Origin: Saccharopolyspora gloriosae
GTDB taxonomy: Bacteria > Actinomycetota > Actinomycetes > Mycobacteriales > Pseudonocardiaceae
Length of the DNA stretch: 64,000 nucleotides
Reading direction: 5' to 3'
Assembly: GCF_014203325.1 (NCBI RefSeq)
Contig: NZ_JACHIV010000001.1
Span: 6,697,501 to 6,761,500 of the forward strand
The position numbers and the translations under genes were made by a program. Of the stretch, positions 28,907 through 36,936 are shown piece by piece; position 1 is the first letter of the stretch; the number at the start of each line of letters is the position of its first letter. The notes beneath the pieces were generated by a model. That model was not told where the DNA came from. It was given only the letters and a program-made list of their open reading frames with translations, and did not search any database.

Positions 28907-29785
28907 GTGCCAGAACCGTTCGTCGCCTACCTGAGGGTTTACGAACCCCTGTCGTCGATCGATTCCCCGCTGCGCGAGCGGCTCGCCGCCACCCTGGAGC
29001 AGGGCGCGCTGGAGCCGACGGTCGCGGCGACCAGGGAGCAGGACCAGTGGCTGCGCACCCAGGTGACGGCGCCGCCGAAGCTGCTGCCCGGCGACGGCGC
29101 CGACGGCACCGCCGAGCAGTCCGGCGACGTCCTCACCCTCGACCCCGAGTCCGTGCCCAGCGGTCCCGCGGCCACTGTCGGCCCCGGCCCGCTGGTGTGC
29201 CCGCTCGACCTGCGCGGCCGGTCCGCGGCGGCCCTCGTCGGGTTCCTCGGCGCGGCGGAGGTGCCGCTGCGCGCGGCGGTGGTGTCGCTGCCGGTGCAGA
29301 AGGCGAAGAACCAGGCCAGCGCGGTCGTCAGCGAGCTCGCGGAGAACGCGGTGCACGTGCTGTCGTCGACCTGGACGGTGCCGCTGCCGTGGTTCGTGCT
29401 CGTCGACCCGGCGGAACGGGTGACCGAGGACGAGGACGGCAAGCGGCGGGTCTGCTGGCGGGTCGCGATGGCCGACGCGCGGCGCCGGGTGGCGCGGGCG
29501 CACTCGGTCGCGCGGGACTCCATCGGCGACGGCGGGCCCACCAAGATCCTCCGGGAGACCGGGCGCTGGCTGGAGCGGTTCCACCCGCACTCCGCGGTCG
29601 AGCTCGACTACGGCGGCCTGGTGCAGATGATGAGCCGCAGCGACCTCGACGCCGACACCTCGGCCGAGGACGTGCACGCGATCATCGACGCGATGGAGTC
29701 CGGCGACACCGTCGAGGTCGGCGAGCGCTACGAGGCGCTGCGCGACTTCTGGTCCGAGTTCGCCGCCCACGAGCGGTACAACTGA
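28907..29785 (+). CDS. Conserved actinobacterial protein of unknown function
   Basis: The 292-residue soluble protein starts VPEPFVAYLRVYEPLSSIDS from a GTG at 28907. It contains PGPLVCPLDLRGRSAAALVG, then LPWFVLVDPAERVTEDEDGK and an FHPHSAVELDYGGLVQMM segment. I recognise the pattern as a conserved actinobacterial hypothetical but know no function. No membrane, catalytic or DNA-binding motif stands out. It has its own upstream region and ends just before a convergent methyltransferase. Confidence 0.85.
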   Translation: MPEPFVAYLRVYEPLSSIDSPLRERLAATLEQGALEPTVAATREQDQWLRTQVTAPPKLLPGDGADGTAEQSGDVLTLDPESVPSGPAATVGPGPLVCPLDLRGRSAAALVGFLGAAEVPLRAAVVSLPVQKAKNQASAVVSELAENAVHVLSSTWTVPLPWFVLVDPAERVTEDEDGKRRVCWRVAMADARRRVARAHSVARDSIGDGGPTKILRETGRWLERFHPHSAVELDYGGLVQMMSRSDLDADTSAEDVHAIIDAMESGDTVEVGERYEALRDFWSEFAAHERYN

Positions 29786-29815
29786 GCTCCGGTCCGCGAG
29801 CTCACAGCGGGCGCT

Positions 29816-30619
29816 TCACCGGCGGCAGCGGATCTCGCCGTTGAGGACCGCGAACCAGGCCGAGTCGGAGTGCGTCCACTCGCGCCAGGCACCGCTCAAG
29901 CGCTCCAGTTCCGCGCGGGTGGCCAGGCCCCGGTCCAGTGCCTGCTCGGCGAAGGCGGAGTCCAGCACGCGGTCCGCCCACAGCCCGCCCCACCACTCGC
30001 GTTCGGCGGGCGTGGCGAAGCACCAGGCCGTGGCGGTGGCGTCGACGTCGCCGAAGCCGTCGAACCCGGCGTCGCGCGCCCAGCCGAGCAGCCGCCGCCC
30101 GGCGTCCGGTTCGGCGTCGTTGCCGCGCGCCACGCGGTGGTAGAGGTCGAGCCAGTCGGTGAGCGCGGGCAGCTCCGGGTACCAGGTCATCGCGGCGTAG
30201 TCGGCGTCCCTGGCGGCGACGATCCCGCCGGGCCGGCACACCCGCCGCATCTCGCGCAGCGCGGCGACGGGGTCGGTGAGGTGCTGCAGCACCTGGTGGG
30301 CGTGCACCACGTCGAACGACCCGTCCGCGAACGGCAGCGCGCAGACGTCGGCGACCTGGAACGTCGTGTTCGCGGGGGCGTCCGCCGCGGCCTGCTCGAC
30401 GATGCCCGCTGCGTTGTCGACGGCGGTTACGTGGCCGGGGGCGACGCGGTCGGCGAAGTCGCGGGTGATCGTGCCGGGCCCGCACCCGACGTCGAGCACG
30501 TTCGTGCCCGGCAGCAGGTCGCCGAGCAGGTAGCCGGCGGAGTTCTCCGCGGTCCGCCACCGGTGCGAGCGCAGCACGCTCTCCTGGTGACCGTGCGTGT
30601 ACACGTCTCCGTGCGCCAT
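29816..30619 (-). CDS. Class I SAM-dependent methyltransferase (UbiE/MenG-like)
   Basis: The 267-residue protein has the SAM-binding motif I VLDVGCGPGTITRDFADRV (about residues 40-58), an acidic motif II region (VTAVDNAAG), a DVVHAHQVLQHLTDP post-motif and an RVCRPGGIVAARD strand. This is a methyltransferase_11 layout. The start MAHGDVYTHGHQESVLRSHR is typical of actinobacterial members of this group. The substrate is unknown, and its neighbours give no clue. Confidence 0.9.
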   Translation of the reverse strand: MAHGDVYTHGHQESVLRSHRWRTAENSAGYLLGDLLPGTNVLDVGCGPGTITRDFADRVAPGHVTAVDNAAGIVEQAAADAPANTTFQVADVCALPFADGSFDVVHAHQVLQHLTDPVAALREMRRVCRPGGIVAARDADYAAMTWYPELPALTDWLDLYHRVARGNDAEPDAGRRLLGWARDAGFDGFGDVDATATAWCFATPAEREWWGGLWADRVLDSAFAEQALDRGLATRAELERLSGAWREWTHSDSAWFAVLNGEIRCRR

Positions 30620-30722
30620 CCGGACTCCCGGCTAGTGGGACGGAAATTCCGGGATCTGAGCCTACGGCGGGGCGCGACCGGCAACAAGCCTCCGGGCGGC
30701 AGCGGGTTCGCCGCCGCCGAGC

Positions 30723-31685
30723 TCAGGCGTCGAGCGCGCCGGGGATCACGCGCAGGACGCCGACCTGCCGGTCGCCGCCGAGCAGCGGTTGCTCGGCGAG
30801 GTCCCGCACGCGCCCGCCGGTGATGTCGACTCCGAAGGCGCGCAGCACCTCCACCGCCACCGGCCCCCTGGCGCGGGAGGCGCCGTCGCTGATCTTCACC
30901 GCCGCGGCCCGGCCGTCCGGCAGCGCGAGCGCGAGCACGCCCTCCGCGCCGATCTTCGAGAGCACGCCGGGCACGGCGGTCATCAGTTCGGTGTCGTCCC
31001 GGTCGGTACCGGCGACCAGCCACGGATGGGCCCGCATGGCGTCCGCGACCCGCCCGGCCGCGCCGCCCGCGGTGACCATGCCGCGGAACAGCCGCGCCAG
31101 CCCGATCAGCGGGATCGCGAACAGCGGCGCCCCACAACCGTCCACAGTGGCCGTTTCGATCGGTTCACCGGCGAGCTCGGAGATCGTCTCCCTGGCGCCC
31201 AGCTGCAACGGGTGCTCCGGGTCCAAGTAGTCCTCGACGGGCCAGCCGAGCTGCGCGCACGTGGCCAGCATCGCCGCGTGCTTGCCCGAGCAGTTCATCG
31301 CGAGCCTGCGCTTGCCGGTGCCGTCCGAGAGCCACCGCTCCCGCGTCGGCTCGTGCATCGGCTGGTCCGGCGGGCAGCGCAGCGCGTCCTCGTCGAGTCC
31401 GTGGCGCGCGAGGATCGCCGCCGCCCGCTCGATGTGGCCGGGCTCCCCGTTGTGCGAGGCGGCGCCCAGCGCCAGGTCGGCGTCGTCGGGCAGTTCCAGG
31501 CCCGCGCGCAGCATCGCGAGCGCCTGCGCGGGTTTCACCGTGGAACGCGGGAACATCGGAGCGGTCACGTCCCCGACGGAGCGCAGCACCGAGCCGTCGG
31601 CGTTCAGCAGCACCGCCGAACCGAAGTGCACGCCTTCGCGCAGTCCACCGCGCACCAGCTCGACGAGCGGAGCGGGAGCGTTCAC
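30723..31685 (-). CDS. Asparaginase II family protein
   Basis: The 320-residue protein belongs to the L-asparaginase II family (Rhizobium type, unrelated to the classic bacterial asparaginases). Signatures are LVELVRGGLREGVHFGSAVL, the MFPRSTVKPAQALAML catalytic segment with Ser and Lys, LGAASHNGEPGHIERAAAIL and MNCSGKHAAML. It should hydrolyse asparagine to aspartate and ammonia. The GTG at 31685 shares GTGA with the rsiG stop, so translation is coupled. Why these two are joined is unclear. Confidence 0.92.
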   Translation of the reverse strand: MNAPAPLVELVRGGLREGVHFGSAVLLNADGSVLRSVGDVTAPMFPRSTVKPAQALAMLRAGLELPDDADLALGAASHNGEPGHIERAAAILARHGLDEDALRCPPDQPMHEPTRERWLSDGTGKRRLAMNCSGKHAAMLATCAQLGWPVEDYLDPEHPLQLGARETISELAGEPIETATVDGCGAPLFAIPLIGLARLFRGMVTAGGAAGRVADAMRAHPWLVAGTDRDDTELMTAVPGVLSKIGAEGVLALALPDGRAAAVKISDGASRARGPVAVEVLRAFGVDITGGRVRDLAEQPLLGGDRQVGVLRVIPGALDA

Positions 31686-32242
31686 GGACGGTCCCGCTCC
31701 GCCGCCAGCAGGTCGTCCACCGACGCGGCGCCTTCCCGGTAGCGGCGGGCGATCTCGGCGTTGAACAGGTCCACCACCGCCTGCACCTCGCGGCGGCGCT
31801 GCGAGACCGAGTCCTCCTCCGCGGTGTAGGCCGCGAGCGCGGTGTTCAACTTGGCGTCGGACAACGACAACACGTTCGACAGGTCCACGTCCGAGACCAG
31901 CGCTTCCACGTGCCTGCGGTGCGCCTCGGCCCGCGACGGCTCGGTGGTCTGGTAGCGCCCGGAACCCGTGGCCGGGCCGACGGCGTTGTCGGAGAGGATG
32001 TTCACCAGCTGCTCCACGACCGAGGCGGAGCCGTTCTCGGAGCGCCTGCGCTGCTCGGCGCGCACGATGTCGATCCGCGCGTGCAGCATCCGGCGCAGGT
32101 ACGAGAGGTCCGTTTCCTCCTGAGCGGCTTCGTCGCGAAGGCCGCGGACCTCGCCCAGTCCGAGCTCTTCGATCCCGTCGGCGTAATCCGGGTCCAGGAC
32201 CCGGTCGATCCGGCGGCGCCCACCGGGGCGGACTTCGATCAC
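31682..32242 (-). CDS. rsiG: RsiG/AmfC-like c-di-GMP-binding anti-sigma factor
   Basis: The 186-residue, mostly helical protein matches RsiG (formerly AmfC), which in Streptomyces binds c-di-GMP and holds the sporulation sigma factor WhiG. Two copies of the E-x3-S-x2-R-x3-Q-x3-D signature are visible. The first (ETDLSYLRRMLHARID, about residue 40) carries His in place of Gln. The second (EDSVSQRRREVQAVVD, about residue 150) is complete. The start MIEVRPGGRRRIDRVLDPDY lies behind GGAGG. No sigma factor gene is adjacent, as is usual for this family. Confidence 0.85.
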   Translation of the reverse strand: MIEVRPGGRRRIDRVLDPDYADGIEELGLGEVRGLRDEAAQEETDLSYLRRMLHARIDIVRAEQRRRSENGSASVVEQLVNILSDNAVGPATGSGRYQTTEPSRAEAHRRHVEALVSDVDLSNVLSLSDAKLNTALAAYTAEEDSVSQRRREVQAVVDLFNAEIARRYREGAASVDDLLAAERDRP

Positions 32243-32351
32243 GTGCCCATCCTCCGTCGATCGTGCCCACCGGCACTCGATGCCCTGGCGGCATCGTCAC
32301 GGCCGGCGCGGCTGGTGCGTCCAGTGTGCATGTCCTGCAAGCGCTCCCGCA

Positions 32352-33155
32352 TCACGTCTTGATCCCGAGTGCCAGGGCCGCCTGGTCCGGGGGCAGCGGC
32401 GCGCGCTGCGCGATCTTCGCGACGCCGGCGGCCCTGGCGACCAGTTGCGCGTCGTCCCGGGCCGGTGTCCCCGGCGCGTAGTCGGGGGTGTCGGCGCGTC
32501 CGATCCGGACGTGCGCCCCCGCGGCGAGCGCCGCGAGCAGCACCGGCAGTCCCGCGGGTCCGACTCCGGCGGCGGTGCATCCGGTTCCCCGCGGCAGCAG
32601 CTCCATTGCGGATGCAAATTCGGTCACGGCGTTGGGCGCACCCACCTCGCCGGCTCGGGAGCCGGGTGATCCTCGGTCGTCGTCCGAGCCCGGGAGTTCC
32701 GCTCCGGTCGAGAACCGGGCTTCGCCGGTGAACGCGAGGATCACGTGCGCCGGGTCCGGAATCTCGCGCAGCACGGCCAGATCGGCCGCGCAGCGGGCCA
32801 GGAAGTGCACGGCCGTCCCGCGTTCGCGCGCACCCGCGCGCAGGTCCCGCACGAACTCCGGTGACGCGTCGAGCGGGCAGCTCAGCGCGTTCGCGCCGCA
32901 GGCCACCAGCTCCGGCAGCGGCGTGGTCTCGGAGGCCGTGACCCGCACGAGCAGACCCGTCTGCTCCCGCACGGTCGTGACCAGATCACCGAGCGGTACT
33001 CCCGCAACGGGCGGCAGATCGACGACGGACGCGCCGACCCGCGCGCATCCGGCGGCGGACCGCACGAGCTCTGCGACCGATGTGGACGTGCCGTCACCAG
33101 GCTGAGCGGCGGCGACGGCGAGCACCGTGCCGGTCGGTTCCGGCGACCCTGTCAT
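32352..33155 (-). CDS. BKACE-family (3-keto-5-aminohexanoate cleavage-like) protein
   Basis: The 267-residue protein fits the DUF849/BKACE TIM-barrel family, which cleaves beta-keto acids with acetyl-CoA. The C-terminal half is clearest (AGLPVLLAALAAGAHVRIGR, then [19 protein letters not shown]). The usual metal-site and GGHVRVGLED sequence is degenerate here (AHVRIGRADT). A loop of about 20 residues rich in Gly, Ser and Asp is inserted in the middle. It may be an altered or non-catalytic member. Confidence 0.7.
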   Translation of the reverse strand: MTGSPEPTGTVLAVAAAQPGDGTSTSVAELVRSAAGCARVGASVVDLPPVAGVPLGDLVTTVREQTGLLVRVTASETTPLPELVACGANALSCPLDASPEFVRDLRAGARERGTAVHFLARCAADLAVLREIPDPAHVILAFTGEARFSTGAELPGSDDDRGSPGSRAGEVGAPNAVTEFASAMELLPRGTGCTAAGVGPAGLPVLLAALAAGAHVRIGRADTPDYAPGTPARDDAQLVARAAGVAKIAQRAPLPPDQAALALGIKT

Positions 33156-33307
33156 GGGGGTGATCTTGGCACACCCACGGGGCCGCGTAGTTGTTCCGAT
33201 CCGTCAAATGACCATCGGACGGGTGATCGGCGCGGCCGACATCACCCAGGGTGGTCACGATCGCCCGCTGTGCACGGGAATCCGGCCGTGCGCGACGGGC
33301 GAACGCC

Positions 33308-34471
33308 TCAGCGCCCGCGGAGACCTTGCGCGGCGATCCGGCCCGGCGGCTCCCCGGTGTCCGGCGGCACCGAATCCGGGTCGACGGCCGCCGCGACGGC
33401 CCGGTCCTGCTCGGCGTCGCCCGCGACGAGCTCCACGTCCACCGGCGCGGTCCGCTTCAGCAGCGCCAGCACCACCGGGCCCAGCTCGTGGTGCAGCACC
33501 ACCGAGCCGACCCGGCCGACCTTGCGCTCGCCGTGCCACACCGGATCACCGGTCTCCGGGCGGATCTCCACCGAACCGTCCAGGTGCAGCAGCACCATGC
33601 GCCGCGGCGGCTTGCCCACGTTGTGCACCTTGGCCACCGTCTCCTGGCCCCGGTAGCAGCCCTTCGCGACGTGCGCGGCGGTGTGGATCCAGCCCATCTC
33701 GTGCGGGATCGCCCGCTCGTCGGTGTCGACGCCGACCCGCGGGCGCAGCGCCTCCACGCGCAGCGCCTCGTAGGCCATCGTGCCCGCCGGGCGCACGCCC
33801 GCGTCGGTCAACCGCGTCCACCAGTCGACCAGCGAATCCCGCGGCACCACCAGGTCCACCGTGTACAGCCCGCGGAACGGCACGGCGCGCGCGAAGCCGC
33901 CGCCGGGCAGGCCCACCACCTCGTACGGGGCCGTCGGCACCGAGCTCACGCCCGCCTTGCCGAGCAGGTCCACCGCGTCCGGGCCGAGCACGCTCAGCAG
34001 CGCGAACTCGCCGGAGGCGTCGCGCGGTTCGACCTTCGACCAGAAGCGCATGGCCTCCAGGTACTCCAGCAGCGACTGCTTGCCGTCCACCCCCATCGAG
34101 GGCAGCGCGCTGGAAGCTCGCGCCGCCGCCTCGGTGTCCAGGTACACCACGCCGTCGTGGTGGGCGACCATCGCGTGGCAGTCGATGTGGCCCTGGCTGT
34201 CGAGCACCAGCGCCTCGGTGCCCTGGCCCTCGGGCAGTTCCGTGAGGTGCTGCGAGAGCACCAGGTGCAGCCAGCTCAGCCGCTCCTCGCCGGGAACCGC
34301 GATGATCGCGCGGTTCGACCGGTCGACCACCACCGCGGATCGCGTCGCCGAGCGCTGCTCGGCGAACGGGTCGCCGAAGTGCCACGCCACACCCACGTCA
34401 AGCGAGGTGTCCAGCGAGGCCTCCTCCGGGGCCGCGACGGCTCCGGGCAGCTCCAGCAGGGGTGAGTTCAT
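33308..34471 (-). CDS. ygfZ: Folate-binding protein YgfZ (GcvT-like)
   Basis: The 387-residue protein is of the YgfZ type, a tetrahydrofolate-binding relative of GcvT that supports Fe-S cluster assembly or repair. The diagnostic motif KGCYRGQETVAKVHNVGKPP is intact with its cysteine. The N-terminal half has AVVVDRSNRAIIAVPGEERL. Its ATG overlaps the stop of a Fur-family gene (ATGA), linking metal regulation and Fe-S metabolism. It corresponds by position to Rv0811c. Confidence 0.93.
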   Translation of the reverse strand: MNSPLLELPGAVAAPEEASLDTSLDVGVAWHFGDPFAEQRSATRSAVVVDRSNRAIIAVPGEERLSWLHLVLSQHLTELPEGQGTEALVLDSQGHIDCHAMVAHHDGVVYLDTEAAARASSALPSMGVDGKQSLLEYLEAMRFWSKVEPRDASGEFALLSVLGPDAVDLLGKAGVSSVPTAPYEVVGLPGGGFARAVPFRGLYTVDLVVPRDSLVDWWTRLTDAGVRPAGTMAYEALRVEALRPRVGVDTDERAIPHEMGWIHTAAHVAKGCYRGQETVAKVHNVGKPPRRMVLLHLDGSVEIRPETGDPVWHGERKVGRVGSVVLHHELGPVVLALLKRTAPVDVELVAGDAEQDRAVAAAVDPDSVPPDTGEPPGRIAAQGLRGR

Positions 34472-34929
34472 CGTGTCTCCTCGACCGCGCGCTCCAGGTG
34501 GTCGGCGTCATCGGTGCCGCGGCAGCCGCGGCACGTTCCCGACAACGCCAGATGCGTGGCGTCCAGTTCGAACCCGCTTCGCCGCCGCAGCAGCTCCGCG
34601 AGGTCGTCCAGCAGATCGCACGGCACCTCGTCGATCTCCCCGCACCGGTGGCAGACCAGGTGCACGTGCTCGTGCTCATCCGCCGAGTACGTCGGGGCGC
34701 CGTGCCCGAGGTGGGTGTGGCGCACCAGCCCGATGTCCTCGAGCGCGTCCAGCGCACGGTAGATGGTGGTGATGTTCACGGTGCGCGCGGTGCTGCGCAC
34801 CCGGCGGTGGACTTGATCCGGTGTGGCGTGGCCGAGCTCCCGCACGGCATCGAGCACCAGCCGCCGCTGCGGGGTGACCCGCATGCCGTGCCGGTGCAGC
34901 GTGGTGCGCAGCGATCCCGTCTCACCCAC
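34468..34929 (-). CDS. Fur family metal-dependent repressor
   Basis: The 153-residue protein has the winged-helix region (MRVTPQRRLVLDAVRELGHA, then VNITTIYRALDALEDIGLV), the metal-sensing HEHVHLVCHRCGEIDEV segment and a second CxxC (CRGCRG). The two CxxC pairs form the structural zinc site. Fur, Zur and the peroxide sensor PerR cannot be separated here. GTG 34929 is used; translation is coupled to ygfZ. Confidence 0.92.
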   Translation of the reverse strand: MGETGSLRTTLHRHGMRVTPQRRLVLDAVRELGHATPDQVHRRVRSTARTVNITTIYRALDALEDIGLVRHTHLGHGAPTYSADEHEHVHLVCHRCGEIDEVPCDLLDDLAELLRRRSGFELDATHLALSGTCRGCRGTDDADHLERAVEETR

Positions 34930-35067
34930 TGCCGGCTCCCGTGCTCGACGAACCTGACGTACCCCTCCGATCGTATGCCTTGCCGCTTCGCGGGATCAGC
35001 CCGCTCGCTCCGCCTCCGCGAGGAGCCCGCACCGCGCGGCACGCGGTGCGGACATGCATGAGAAATC

Positions 35068-35122
35068 GATCCCGCAGCGAGGAAGCCGCTGAGGTTCCGT
35101 CACCCGACCCACTGCTCAAGCC
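35068..35122 (-). repeat. Structured dispersed repeat, half copy D
   Basis: Read on the minus strand, this 55-base segment matches the 5' part of copy A from GGCTTGAG through GGGATC. The arm is variant (CTCAGCGGCTTCCTCGC). The second arm and the inner stems are missing. It lies in the short divergent promoter region between the Fur-type gene and the class IV aminotransferase gene. Confidence 0.7.
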
Positions 35123-35153
35123 AAGATGAAAAACAGGCGGTTAGGCTGCGGGT

Positions 35154-36002
35154 ATGCGCGTATTGGCTCTGCTGGACGGGACGTTGGCCGACCCCGAAGC
35201 GCCGTTGATGCGGGCCGACGACCTGTCGGTCACCCGTGGCGACGGCATCTTCGAAACGATCTTGGTGGTGGCGCGGGACGCCCGCGAGATGGGGCCGCAC
35301 CTGGACCGGCTGGAGCGCTCCGGCGCGCTGCTGGACATCCCCACCCCGCCGCGCGCCGTGTGGGAGCGCGCCGCGCAGGCCGTGATCGACGCGTGGCCGT
35401 GGGAGACCGACCGCGAGATGGCCCTCAAGCTCGTGTGCAGCCGGGGCGTCGACGGCGGCGACGGCACGCCCACCGGGTTCGCCATGGGCTCCCCGGTCGG
35501 GCCGGACACGCTGCGCAAGCGCCGCGACGGCCTGGTCGCGGTGACGCTCGACCGCGGGTTCGCGCCGGACCTCAAGGAGCGCGCGCCGTGGCTGCTGCTG
35601 TCGGCGAAGACCCTGTCGTACGCGGTGAACATGGCCGCGCTGCGGGAAGCGGAACGCCGCGGCGCCGACGAGGTGATCTTCACGGCCACCGACGGATCGG
35701 TGCTGGAAGGCCCCACGTCGGCGGTGGTGCTGGCCCGCGGCAAGACGCTGATCACGCCCCCGCCGAGCACCGGCATCCTGCCCGGCACCACGCAGGGCGC
35801 CCTGTTCCGGGCCGCGGAGAAGGCCGGTTGGGAGACGAAGGTCGAGCCCTTCGACCAGGCTGAGCTGCGCACCGCCGACGGGGTGTGGATGACCTCCAGC
35901 GTCCGGTTGGTCACCCCGGTGCACACCCTCGACGGCACACCGATCAAGGCGGACCCGGAGCTGCACCGGGAGCTCACCGGCCTCTACGAATCCCTCTACT
36001 GA
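35154..36002 (+). CDS. pabC: Class IV aminotransferase, aminodeoxychorismate lyase type
   Basis: The 282-residue PLP enzyme has the fold-type IV features: GDGIFETILV near residue 29, the PLP lysine in LLSAKTLSYAVNMAALREAE (about residue 160), EVIFTATDGSVLEGPTSAVV and the STGILPGTTQGAL phosphate-binding turn. It resembles PabC, which makes 4-aminobenzoate for folate; D-amino acid and branched-chain aminotransferases share the fold. Its position matches Rv0812. The ATG at 35154 follows a short leader next to repeat copy D. Confidence 0.85.
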   Translation: MRVLALLDGTLADPEAPLMRADDLSVTRGDGIFETILVVARDAREMGPHLDRLERSGALLDIPTPPRAVWERAAQAVIDAWPWETDREMALKLVCSRGVDGGDGTPTGFAMGSPVGPDTLRKRRDGLVAVTLDRGFAPDLKERAPWLLLSAKTLSYAVNMAALREAERRGADEVIFTATDGSVLEGPTSAVVLARGKTLITPPPSTGILPGTTQGALFRAAEKAGWETKVEPFDQAELRTADGVWMTSSVRLVTPVHTLDGTPIKADPELHRELTGLYESLY

Positions 36003-36008
36003 CGAGAG

Positions 36009-36041
36009 CGGCCCCGCGACCTCGGGGAGGTCGCGGGGCCG
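36009..36041. terminator. Bidirectional terminator
   Basis: A perfect 15-bp stem (36009-36023 with 36027-36041) with a GGG loop lies between convergent genes ending at 36002 and 36046. Confidence 0.88.
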
Positions 36042-36045
36042 GTCG

Positions 36046-36687
36046 TCAGCCGACGACGCGTTCGAGCTTCGCGGACAGCCGGGGCTGCAGTTCGTGCTCC
36101 GAAGTGGCGCGTTCCTCCACGTAGGCCAGCGACCCGTCGACCACGCCGTAGAGCCGGCTCGCGGCCGTCGCGTCCTCGGCGGTGGGAGTGCGGATCACCG
36201 CGTCCGTGGCAAGCTGCCACGTCGTCTTGTTCCGCTGCTGCCCGAAGAACATCTCGGAGATGCCGGTGCTGTGCACCAACAGGAGTTCGATCGTGTCGTC
36301 GGGCTGCGGTCGCCACCAGCCGACCTCGCGGAACGCGGGGGCCACCACCGAGCCGCCCTCGCCGTCGAGCCGCCACGCCCTGCTCTCGTAGTACAGGAAC
36401 GGGCGCCCGTCGTGGGCGAAGGTGACCTGCTGCAGGAAGCGGTAGCTCTCGTCCTGCGACGGGTGCGCCGCCTCGCCCTCGCCGCGCCACACGCCGACCA
36501 GCGGCAGCAGCATCAGGCAGGCGCTGTGCAGGTCGGGGCCTTCGCGGAGGTTCGCGGTGTCGCCGACACCGGGCAGGTCGTCGAAGGACGGAACGTTGCG
36601 CTCGCGGGTGACCTCGGCACGCTCGGCGGCGGCCTGCACGGCCGCGTCGCCGCTACCGGGCTCCGGCTGGTTGGACGTCGTGGTCAT
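36046..36687 (-). CDS. Nitrobindin/FABP-like (DUF1794, Rv0813c-type) beta-barrel protein
   Basis: The 213-residue protein has the THAP4/nitrobindin family signature GVWRGEGEA (G-x-W-x-G-x-G) near residue 65, then YRFLQQVTFAHDGRPFLYYE and FREVGWWRPQPDDTIELLLV. Nitrobindins bind haem through a His near the C-terminus in an L-Q-x-H-L segment. Here the corresponding stretch reads LQPRLSAKLERV, with Arg at that place, so haem binding is doubtful. The Rv0813c branch has been described as fatty-acid-binding-protein-like. The N-terminal 45 residues are polar and may be disordered. Confidence 0.85.
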   Translation of the reverse strand: MTTTSNQPEPGSGDAAVQAAAERAEVTRERNVPSFDDLPGVGDTANLREGPDLHSACLMLLPLVGVWRGEGEAAHPSQDESYRFLQQVTFAHDGRPFLYYESRAWRLDGEGGSVVAPAFREVGWWRPQPDDTIELLLVHSTGISEMFFGQQRNKTTWQLATDAVIRTPTAEDATAASRLYGVVDGSLAYVEERATSEHELQPRLSAKLERVVG

Positions 36688-36731
36688 CGTTCGCAGATTA
36701 CCCGCGACACCGGTGCGGCAAGCCTCGCGGG

Positions 36732-36842
36732 TCAGTCGTTGTACAGCCGGAACAGCACGTACCCGGCGAACCACAGGACCATGATCGTGGCGATGACGAG
36801 CAGCGAGACGAGGCCGTAGTGCAGGAAAGGTATGAGTTCCAC
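36732..36842 (-). CDS. 36-residue single-pass membrane peptide (putative)
   Basis: From a GTG at 36842 the frame gives VELIPFLHYGLVSLLVIATI and then MVLWFAGYVLFRLYND, one clean membrane helix with a short polar end. It lies 44 bases upstream of the nitrobindin-like gene on the same strand. No clear ribosome site is seen. The composition is far too hydrophobic for chance out-of-frame sequence, but conservation would have to confirm it. Confidence 0.45.
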   Translation of the reverse strand: MELIPFLHYGLVSLLVIATIMVLWFAGYVLFRLYND

Positions 36843-36936
36843 GCGCAAAGGATAACCACCGCGAGCGCCCCGTGGAGTGTGGCGTCGGGCATGATTCCGG
36901 AGCACAGATCGCCAGAGCAGGGGGGAACCGGGCCGC

